DNA from: Candidatus Rifleibacteriota bacterium
Lineage (GTDB): Bacteria > Muiribacteriota > Ozemobacteria > Ozemobacterales > Ozemobacteraceae
Length of the DNA: 39,187 nucleotides
Direction of reading: 5' to 3'
NCBI GenBank assembly: GCA_018818125.1
Contig: JAHISQ010000020.1
Span: 1-39,187 of the forward strand
Shown: piece by piece, positions 8,271 through 14,797 of the stretch
Position numbering within the stretch: position 1 is the stretch's first letter
Layout of the letters: every line of letters begins with the position of its first letter
Translations under genes and position numbers: made by a program
Notes under the pieces: model-generated
Told to the model about the DNA's origin: nothing
The model's database searches: none
What the model saw: the letters and a program-made list of their open reading frames with translations, nothing else

Positions 8271-9194
8271 TCACCAGAAGAATGGTCGAAAAGCGATGCG
8301 AATCTGTTCGAGGATCTGTTGGACCAGTTTTGCCATAGCGGCATCTTCAGCTGACTGGGTTGGGGTGGGGGGCTTTGTTCCCTGGCCGGCGCCGGGCTGA
8401 GCTGGGAATGTCGGAGTCGGTGCTGGTGTGGAAGTGCCAGTGCCGGGTTTGGGTTTTACAACAGTGCCAGTTCCTGGTTGGGCAGGTGTTGCTGGTGTCG
8501 GAACTGGTGCCACGCCCAGAGCATCGGCGACAGAATAGTAAATCGAAATGGTACTGACTTTGCGATTTCTGATTTGAATCGAATCCACACCCTGATTTCC
8601 ATCGATAGTAACCATGTTGTCACCGTCTATAGACTTGATAATACAGTGGTGGTTCAATTTTTTCTTAGGATCTTTGTCTTTGATGATTAACAAGTCGCCG
8701 ATACCTATGTTGGACATGTCGCCGCGATATTTGCAGCCAACCAGATGGGTGTTCCAATACACAGGAAGCCCAGCTCTGATCCATGCCCATGTGCCAAAAA
8801 TTCCGCACCACTCATTGACTTTCTTGCCGACAGTCTGTAAGCTGCGCAGCCAGTCAGGATGAGTTTTCTGCAGGTCTTCAACTCTATATGCTGCCTCATA
8901 AAACTGTTTCATGTGTTCCCAGCCGACTCGGCAGCCATCATCGCCTTTGCGTTCATAGACAGTGTTTACCTTGCTTTCGGCCAATTCCACGATGCGCTGG
9001 CGCATGGCGTCTAAATCGTTGGCCGGCTGGATTGCAGAAGGCTCGTCTGCAGTTTGTTCTGGCTCTGTCGGTTGCTGAACCAGGGGTTGGTCTTCGGGAT
9101 TCATATTGATGAGCATCTCATCGAGAGATTGCCCGATGGCTGGAACAGAAAACATCGCCAGAACGAAAACCATAAGCAGACAGAAGTTCTTCAT
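8271..9194 (-). CDS. Secreted CHAP-like cysteine hydrolase with proline-rich tail
   Basis: The chosen ATG at 9194 has GGAGG four bases upstream and opens with a good signal peptide (MKNFCLLMVFVLAMFSVPAIGQ); the ATG at 9209 would only add five residues. The mature protein has a short acidic, Pro/Gln-rich region. A catalytic-type domain at about 65-220 follows. Cys130 sits in 'NEWCGIFGTWAWIRAG', His182/183 in 'LNHHCIIKSIDGDN', and Asn200 in 'VTIDGNQG'. This Cys-His-Asn pattern is that of CHAP/NlpC-P60 amidases, which cut peptidoglycan peptides or amides. The last 85 residues are Pro/Thr/Gly-rich, probably a flexible spacer, and end in a short helix. It heads the minus-strand operon and ends one base before the HEAT ORF. 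Substrate is not shown by sequence. Confidence 0.7.
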   Translation of the reverse strand: MKNFCLLMVFVLAMFSVPAIGQSLDEMLINMNPEDQPLVQQPTEPEQTADEPSAIQPANDLDAMRQRIVELAESKVNTVYERKGDDGCRVGWEHMKQFYEAAYRVEDLQKTHPDWLRSLQTVGKKVNEWCGIFGTWAWIRAGLPVYWNTHLVGCKYRGDMSNIGIGDLLIIKDKDPKKKLNHHCIIKSIDGDNMVTIDGNQGVDSIQIRNRKVSTISIYYSVADALGVAPVPTPATPAQPGTGTVVKPKPGTGTSTPAPTPTFPAQPGAGQGTKPPTPTQSAEDAAMAKLVQQILEQIRIAFRPFFW

Positions 9195-9305
9195 AGTGCC
9201 TCCATACAATCATACATCTATATGTTTTAGTCTGACCATGATAACATATCTGGTGACTGCCACATAGTTTTAGGTGTTGGCAATTGAATGAATGGAGAAT
9301 GATAA

Positions 9306-10493
9306 ATGAAACGAATTCTGGCTGTGGTCATCGTCATGTTGTTTTTTTGTCTAGCTGTCGGTTATTCGCAAAGCCTTGAAGAAATGGTCGAAAATGCGCG
9401 ACCGGATGATTTGAACATTATTGAAGTTAACCAGGAAAATGGCGGCAACAAAAGTCGCATATCGTCAGGGTTTGCTGAGACCATAATTCCTTCCCCTTCG
9501 GGAACGTTGTCATTTGAGCGTTTGTTTGGCTTTATCAAAGTGCTTATAGCCGAGCTGTTTGGCGAAATCGAAGAAGAAAAACCTGACGAAACAGTTGCGG
9601 GTGGAAAAGAATCAGCTGACTTTGGCAGCGAATCAGGGACAGCTGATAAGCCAGATGAAACAGGCTCTACTTCATCTGGATCAAAGCCAGAAGGCACCTT
9701 GAGCGGTTATGATCCAATTCCGATCAGGCCGGGCGCCGCTGGTTCTGGCAGCGAATTCATGAAGCGCACCGAGAGTATGACACCAGCTCAGCGCGAGCAG
9801 GCGATACTCAATGAAATTCTGGCCGGAAACATTCCGTCGTTTTTGCGTGAATTTAAAGAGATCGAAGTCAGTCGTAAACTCCAGGATGGCAAGGTTCATG
9901 TGATTAAGTACAAAGTAATGCCTGACGTTCTGGCTATAGGTAGCGACAGTGATTTTGTCCGCATGCCGATGAGTCCACTTGCAGCACAGGTTATAGCAGA
10001 AAAATTCGGTTGCATACTTCCCACCACACAGATGTCTGATGATATCTACAAAAATGCTCAGACCAAGCTTTTGCCAGAGCCGATGTCAGGCGGAAAATAC
10101 AAGAACTGGCAGCAGCGGATGACAAAGAACGAGTTTTACACTGAACATCAGAGTCTGGTCGAAGCACAATGCCGCAAAGTCGGCCATCAGAATGGAATGC
10201 TGATTGCCGGGCACAAGAAAGATGTTATAATCAGCAATTTTCTGGACAGCCACAAGAAAAATGTGATTATATATGGCTGGCACGATGGCCGCAATGGTGG
10301 CAAGCCAATTCAGGGCTACGGCTGGGGTCACGAAAACACCTATGCCGATTACAGTCACGGCATCAGGCTGATTGAAAGCGAAGTAGAGGTTGATGGCGAA
10401 AAGATGGATATCAAAGATGTTCTCGCCGATAGAACTCTCTCAAAACTGCTCAGCAAAGAAGGGTCAGTTAAGAATACGAGTGCCTGTCGATAA
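9306..10493 (+). CDS. Secreted protein of unknown function with conserved C-terminal domain
   Basis: A 395-residue protein. Residues 1-21 are a signal peptide and GGAGA at 9294-9298 supports the ATG. The segment just after the signal (SLEEMVENARPDDL) strongly resembles that of the divergent CHAP gene (SLDEMLINMNPEDQ). Residues about 80-150 are low-complexity, acidic, Gly/Ser/Pro-rich. The globular part (about 150-395) contains 'LPTTQMSDDIYKNAQTKLLP', 'IIYGWHDGRNGGKPIQGYG' and 'YADYSHGIRLI'. From memory, the GWH...PIQ...YADYSHGIRL pattern recurs in uncharacterised extracellular bacterial proteins, but I cannot name a domain or reaction. A terminator-type hairpin follows at 10520-10555, so it is probably monocistronic. 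Confidence 0.8.
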   Translation: MKRILAVVIVMLFFCLAVGYSQSLEEMVENARPDDLNIIEVNQENGGNKSRISSGFAETIIPSPSGTLSFERLFGFIKVLIAELFGEIEEEKPDETVAGGKESADFGSESGTADKPDETGSTSSGSKPEGTLSGYDPIPIRPGAAGSGSEFMKRTESMTPAQREQAILNEILAGNIPSFLREFKEIEVSRKLQDGKVHVIKYKVMPDVLAIGSDSDFVRMPMSPLAAQVIAEKFGCILPTTQMSDDIYKNAQTKLLPEPMSGGKYKNWQQRMTKNEFYTEHQSLVEAQCRKVGHQNGMLIAGHKKDVIISNFLDSHKKNVIIYGWHDGRNGGKPIQGYGWGHENTYADYSHGIRLIESEVEVDGEKMDIKDVLADRTLSKLLSKEGSVKNTSACR

Positions 10494-10519
10494 CGCCCTT
10501 TAGTTTCCCAGAATCTGAT

Positions 10520-10555
10520 CCGCACTTGTCACAATGGCAAGTGCGGTTTGATTTT
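10520..10555 (+). terminator. Rho-independent terminator
   Basis: CCGCACTTG (10520-10528) pairs with CAAGTGCGG (10538-10546) across a 9-base loop, followed by TTTGATTTTT. It lies 27 bases past the stop of the preceding secreted-protein gene. Confidence 0.8.
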
Positions 10556-10816
10556 TAGAGTCAAACAGCATTCGCAATTGAACGTCACCATTTTCGCTAT
10601 TCTCTCTTCTTACCATGCGGATTCTAGAAATCTTGATATGGCTCAATAACAAAATAGTTATCGGAAGTCGGCCTGGTTAATCTGCGCGAAGCCTCGAAGG
10701 CATAATAAGATTGAAAAAGGATCTGTGCTAACTTCTATTTGGCTCCTGAACTGGAATCTTGGTTAAACAAGCTGATTCAGTTTTTTTGCCCACGATCTTT
10801 TATTCATGCAAAAAAG
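10556..10816. other. Gene-free stretch
   Basis: I see no coding pattern, tRNA or repeat here. GAATC...GATTC around 10757-10783 followed by a run of seven T is a weak possible plus-strand terminator. Confidence 0.4.
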
Positions 10817-11127
10817 CTAGTCGAGTGAAGGAACGCCGGTTTGGGGGCTGAACTGATCAATCATTTTTTTTGCATCTTCAATCTGCTCAACGGTCATCAC
10901 TCTTTCAAGTCTGTTAATTCTTTCAACTATGCCTTCTGCTTGTTCTCTTCGGTTCCACGGCCGGAAAAAAGCAGTCGCCCGATTTCAAAGAATCCTTCCC
11001 CATGTTTGAGTTTTGCTGCTTTAATAAAATACTGCATTGCCTGCTTATAATTTTCTTTCTTTGCCGAAGCATCTTTTGCGGTCAAACCTTTTCTAGCAAA
11101 ATCTGATCCGATAAGACTTTCAGGCAA
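10817..11127 (-). pseudogene. Frameshifted remnant of a Sel1-repeat protein
   Basis: Two adjacent minus-strand frames together read as the end of a Sel1-repeat protein. The first (to a TAG at 10927-10929) contains 'NYKQAMQYFIKAAKLKHGEG' and 'FFEIGRLLFSGRGTEENKQ', which is the Sel1 pattern (A..WF.KAA..G...A...LG.L...G.G). The second, shifted frame continues through the TAG: 'GIVERINRLERVMTVEQIED', then a helix to the TAG at 10817-10819. The join is near the bases encoding NKQKA/GIVE. The 5' end has no ATG (TTG at 11127) and no ribosome binding site. I infer a decayed gene; a sequencing error could explain the shift but not the missing start. Confidence 0.55.
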
Positions 11128-11299
11128 TTTCCGGAGTATGTGAGATTTGTGGCAGGAGTGGACGACTAAAATCTCTATGCTATTTGCTGTTGCCGTCTAG
11201 TTTAAAGCGTTTCTTCGGTGTGCTGTTGTAAGGGCTGGATAATTTTGTAACAAATGCCGATGTATATAGTAAGAGTTCAAATAGGAGGGCGTATCTAGT
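11128..11299. other. Upstream region of the small ORF/HDAC-like pair
   Basis: No gene is seen. The AT-rich segment around 11245-11270 (TTGTAA, later TATATAGT) could hold a promoter for 11300, but hexamer spacing is poor. AGGAGGG at 11283-11289 is a strong ribosome binding site for the 58-residue ORF. Confidence 0.35.
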
Positions 11300-11476
11300 A
11301 TGGAACATTACCTGAACTTCTCACAATCACAGTTTAATCATTCGTTCGTGCGCTGGGTCAAAGATGGCTCAAGATCAAAGAAAGAGGGAAAAGCTGCCGA
11401 TAAGATTTTCAATCCAGCCGCGTTAGATGACGACTGCATGGATAAAGATCTTATGTTAACAGCGTTTTCTGCCTGA
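11300..11476 (+). CDS. Small 58-residue protein upstream of HDAC-like gene
   Basis: An ORF from ATG 11300 to TGA 11474-11476 encodes 58 residues (begins MEHYLNFSQSQFNHSFVRWV, ends DLMLTAFSA). AGGAGGG lies 10 bases upstream. The protein is hydrophilic with no signal peptide or membrane segment; it has a basic patch (KDGSRSKKEGK) then an acidic cluster (LDDDCMDKD). The next gene starts only four bases after its stop and has no ribosome binding site of its own, which suggests coupled translation and supports this ORF being real. I do not recognise the family. A leader peptide controlling the downstream gene is an alternative. Confidence 0.6.
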   Translation: MEHYLNFSQSQFNHSFVRWVKDGSRSKKEGKAADKIFNPAALDDDCMDKDLMLTAFSA

Positions 11477-11480
11477 AAAC

Positions 11481-12536
11481 ATGGAAGAGATCCGTGCAGG
11501 AGGCGTTATACTACATAACGACAAGCTCCTGGAATACGACCCCCTGACTGAAAAACAGGAAGGGGGCCGTCTGTCGTTGATTATCGATCAACTGCAGAAA
11601 AACGGCCTGTGGGAAGGAATCGTGCGCTCGGCCGATATTGCGCCGATGAAGCGCTTACGCGAAATTCACGATCCCGACTTTCTGAATGATCTGCATAGGC
11701 GCAGTTACAGCGGTGTTGAACAGCTTGATGCTCATACTCCTCTGATTAGAGAGTCCCTCGAAATTGCTAGGTTTGGCGCAGGATGCGTGCTTGACGCAGT
11801 TGATATGGTCATGAGTGGTCAGGCTGAGCGGGCCTTCTGTCTGACCGCAATGCCTGGGCATCATGCTGCGCGTGCCTCGTTTGGCTTTGGCAGTCTGGTA
11901 AATCCGATTGCTGCCGGGGCTCATTACCTAACAAAAAAGTATGCGCTCAAACGCGTTGCGATAATTGACATTGACGCAGAGCATGGCAGTGGCACTCAAG
12001 AAATTTTTTATCATCGCAAAGATGTGATGACTTTTTCCCTGCATGAATACCCGGGTGTGACCGGCACCGGTCACTATGAAGAGCTTGGTCAGAAGGGTGC
12101 TCTTGGTTATAACATAAACATTCCTTTTGTTTCAGGCTACGGCGATCGCGAATATCGTGTGTGCATCAAGGAGTTGGTCGAAAAGCTGCTGGAACAGTAT
12201 CAGCCTGAATTTATCCTGCTAGGGTTTGGCACTAACCTGCTGGTTGAAGACCCTGGCTCGCATCTGCGAGTGACAGAAGAAGGGTTGCTCAATACCGTAA
12301 CGCTGATTAAGGGTTTTGCTGACCGGTTTTGTGGCGGCAAAATCATCTCGGTTCTTGAGGGCGGCACGCCTGGTAACCTGATGGCAAAAGCAACGGCACA
12401 ACATGTAAGTTTATTGCTCAACAATTTAACTATGTCGGTCGATAAGGTTAACAAAGATGAACTTATATCCTACGCGGACTGGTATAGCTATGCAAAATTG
12501 CTTAAAGCACAGTTTAAAAAATTCTGGAAACTATAA
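11481..12536 (+). CDS. Histone deacetylase-fold protein with degenerate active site
   Basis: A 351-residue protein with the arginase/deacetylase fold pattern of HDAC, AcuC and polyamine deacetylases. 'AMPGHHAARASFGFGSLVNP' (His127-His128) matches the catalytic His pair, and 'AIIDIDAEHGSGTQEIFY' matches the metal-binding D.D..HG.GT block. However, ligand positions deviate. Asp165 is kept, but the expected metal His is Glu167, the second metal Asp (normally GFDA) is Gly250 in 'LGFGTNL', and the catalytic Tyr (normally EGGY) is Thr296 in 'LEGGTPG'. Normal zinc-dependent deacetylation is therefore unlikely; it may be a pseudoenzyme, bind metal differently or have another substrate. It is coupled to the 58-residue ORF upstream. 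The fold assignment is confident; the loss of activity is inferred. Confidence 0.85.
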   Translation: MEEIRAGGVILHNDKLLEYDPLTEKQEGGRLSLIIDQLQKNGLWEGIVRSADIAPMKRLREIHDPDFLNDLHRRSYSGVEQLDAHTPLIRESLEIARFGAGCVLDAVDMVMSGQAERAFCLTAMPGHHAARASFGFGSLVNPIAAGAHYLTKKYALKRVAIIDIDAEHGSGTQEIFYHRKDVMTFSLHEYPGVTGTGHYEELGQKGALGYNINIPFVSGYGDREYRVCIKELVEKLLEQYQPEFILLGFGTNLLVEDPGSHLRVTEEGLLNTVTLIKGFADRFCGGKIISVLEGGTPGNLMAKATAQHVSLLLNNLTMSVDKVNKDELISYADWYSYAKLLKAQFKKFWKL

Positions 12537-12572
12537 TTCATCCAAATTTTCGGATAGACCTGGAGGTCAGAG

Positions 12573-14729
12573 ATGATGAGGTTTACTACATTCCGGGCCA
12601 AAGATCCTGTTCTTGCAGTCATCTTGTCGATGGGGCTGGTATTTGCAGCACCTGCAATAACAAGAGCCCAGTCGAATGACTGGGAAGAAGTTGGTCCAGC
12701 CGGGCAAAGTGCCCAGCAGCAATTGATGTCGGCGCCGCCACGCGTGGTGGCAACTGCTCTGGGACAGACGAGCTATCGGCCTCCGGTTGAGCCGCCAGCA
12801 AATGTTTCCAGAAATGCAGCTGCCAGCAATACAAATGTTGCGACTGCCGCTCAGAGTAATTATGTTGTCCAGGCCGGTGACACCCTGCCTAAAATTGCCA
12901 TGAAAGTTTATGGCGACGCAAATCGTTGGCAGGATCTGATGGTGTTGAACAACATCGATAATGGCAATCGTATTTTTGTTGGGCAAAAGCTGCTTACAGT
13001 TGCTTCGAACTCAAGCGCACCTCGCCCTGCCGCGCAGTATGCTCAGCAGCAGGTTCCGCAGCAGGTTCCGCAGCAGGTTCCACAGCAGGCTCAGCAGCAA
13101 GTTCAGCAGCAGGCCAATTCTCGTGTTGGTAATGCTGTTGCAAATCAGACAAAGCATTCAAACGAAGTAGTCTATGAAGTTCCTGCCAATGTTATCGAAG
13201 AAACTGTTGTGTCTTCTGTCTCTGCCGATGCTGACGCTGATGCCAGTTTCTATGGACAGACCGGTGGCAGTTATGTAATTAAGCGCGGAGACACGCTTGG
13301 AACAGTTGCCAAAAGGCTGTTAGGCTCTTCGCAGAAATGGCGCGAAATTGCCAGAGCTAATCCTTCAATTAATCCTAATCGGCTCAATGTGGGTGATACC
13401 ATCATGATCCCAGGTGCCGCCCCGACTCAATATCAGATGTCGGCTCCGACTGTCGAAGCCAGACCTCTATCTTCAGAGCCATGGCAGAGCGCAATGGCAA
13501 CTCCCCAGGCAAATCAGCAGTATAATCAGGCTCCACCAGCGGTAAGTGATCCGTCATTTGATCCGCCACCGTTGATGGCACCGCCTCCGCCCCCTTCAGC
13601 GTATTCACCATACAGCTCTGCTCCAACGGCAATGAACAGTTATGCGCCCCCCGCCGCACCTCCTGTTTACAGTGGTGGTGGCATGGCACCCCCGCCGCCC
13701 CCAATTGGCGTGCCGAATATGATGCAGCCCCCTGCTGCGCCATATATGGGCGCTCCAGTGCCAGGCCCGGCGCAGGCTCCTGGCATGCCAGTAGCAGTAA
13801 GCAGTCGCGAACTTTATCGCGAAGAACGCTTCAGAATTCCCGACGAACTTAAGCCCACAGATTTTACTCCATATTTTGTTAACCTCAACGGTTACCATGG
13901 TCTGTTTGAAACCGAATCTGCGCTGTTGCCCTATATTTCGACCTGGAACTTTGGCGTGCAGATGAAATACGAAAATTATCGCTACATTAACGGCAATGAA
14001 GCTGCCATAAAAGAAGGACATGAGACGCTTGTGCCAATCCACCTCACCTATGCTGGCAAAAAGTTCTTTGTCGGTATGACCATTCCTTATCAGAGCTGGG
14101 AAGTGAAGCATGACAATGTCTTAGGCGGCGTTGACTCGGCTAATCTATCCGGACTGCACGATCCGACGTTGAAGTTGGGTTATCAGGTCTGGAAAAACCT
14201 TGATGGTACCCATGCCGTAACTGTGCACACAGAAGGAAGATTTCCTGGCGGTAATTATCATAGACCACAGTCAGAAACTGTCATCGCTGATGGAAAAACT
14301 GAAGTTGCTTCGATAATTGGCCCAGCCGGTGCCAGTCGTGGTGCTGAAGTGCAGGTTGGTGCAGCATATTCAGGTATACTCAACGATAAATGGTCAAGCC
14401 ATATCAATATGGCTCTCGCCAGTAATCCCGAAGACAGTCTGACCAAGTTCATTCTGCGTGGCGGCATGGATTACCGTGTGAACAGACACTTTTCTCTTGT
14501 CGGTGAACTCAATAGCACTTCATACGATATCGATAATGTTGCTCAGGATATCTATAATCCAGCACTTGGCGGAAACAACAGTGGTACTAATGTTGATATG
14601 CTTGTTGGTTTCATGCTCTTCAATGACGACTGGCAGGGCAACCTTGGTTTCCCGATTTCGTTGCAGAAAGAATTTGGCTACGGCCACGATTTCGGAGTTG
14701 TGTTCGGCGTAAATCATCGCTGGGACTAA
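12573..14729 (+). CDS. LysM-LysM protein with C-terminal probable outer-membrane barrel
   Basis: A 718-residue exported protein: an extended signal peptide ending near ITRAQS (residue 33), LysM 1 at about 97-143 ('YVVQAGDTLPKIAMKVYGDA'), a Gln/Pro repeat, and LysM 2 at about 234-281 ('YVIKRGDTLGTVAKRLLGSS'). A Pro/Ala/Met-rich linker follows to about residue 410. The last 300 residues are rich in alternating hydrophobic/polar strands with many Tyr, Trp and Gly ('TPYFVNLNGYHGLFETE', 'KLGYQVWKNLDGTHAVTVHT'), ending 'FGVVFGVNHRWD'. I read this as a beta-barrel. LysM binds peptidoglycan, so the protein would tie the wall to the outer membrane. GGAGG at 12562-12566 favours ATG 12573 (ATG 12576 also possible). 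A strong terminator follows. Confidence 0.8.
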   Translation: MMRFTTFRAKDPVLAVILSMGLVFAAPAITRAQSNDWEEVGPAGQSAQQQLMSAPPRVVATALGQTSYRPPVEPPANVSRNAAASNTNVATAAQSNYVVQAGDTLPKIAMKVYGDANRWQDLMVLNNIDNGNRIFVGQKLLTVASNSSAPRPAAQYAQQQVPQQVPQQVPQQAQQQVQQQANSRVGNAVANQTKHSNEVVYEVPANVIEETVVSSVSADADADASFYGQTGGSYVIKRGDTLGTVAKRLLGSSQKWREIARANPSINPNRLNVGDTIMIPGAAPTQYQMSAPTVEARPLSSEPWQSAMATPQANQQYNQAPPAVSDPSFDPPPLMAPPPPPSAYSPYSSAPTAMNSYAPPAAPPVYSGGGMAPPPPPIGVPNMMQPPAAPYMGAPVPGPAQAPGMPVAVSSRELYREERFRIPDELKPTDFTPYFVNLNGYHGLFETESALLPYISTWNFGVQMKYENYRYINGNEAAIKEGHETLVPIHLTYAGKKFFVGMTIPYQSWEVKHDNVLGGVDSANLSGLHDPTLKLGYQVWKNLDGTHAVTVHTEGRFPGGNYHRPQSETVIADGKTEVASIIGPAGASRGAEVQVGAAYSGILNDKWSSHINMALASNPEDSLTKFILRGGMDYRVNRHFSLVGELNSTSYDIDNVAQDIYNPALGGNNSGTNVDMLVGFMLFNDDWQGNLGFPISLQKEFGYGHDFGVVFGVNHRWD
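13047..13106 (+). repeat. Five 12-bp tandem units encoding Gln-Gln-Val-Pro-like repeats
   Basis: CAGCAGGTTCCG occurs twice, then once ending in A, followed by two degenerate copies (cagcaggctcag, cagcaagttcag). They encode QQVP QQVP QQVP QQAQ QQVQ between the two LysM domains. Near-identical DNA units suggest slippage, so copy number may vary between strains. Confidence 0.85.
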
Positions 14730-14757
14730 TTTCCAAAGCAATCACTGATCGAGTTTA

Positions 14758-14789
14758 AAACCGCCCCGGGTTATTGCCCGGGGCGGTTT
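14758..14789. terminator. Strong bidirectional terminator
   Basis: AAACCGCCCCGGG (14758-14770) pairs with CCCGGGGCGGTTT (14777-14789) over a 6-base loop (TTATTG). It lies between the convergent LysM gene and histidine kinase gene, with T or A runs on both sides. Confidence 0.85.
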
Positions 14790-14797
14790 GCTGTAAA

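Noticed and set aside
8271..8273. Alternative genetic code with TGA as an amino acid
   Set aside because: Many unrelated genes here end in TGA at the expected family length, so TGA is a normal stop in this genome.
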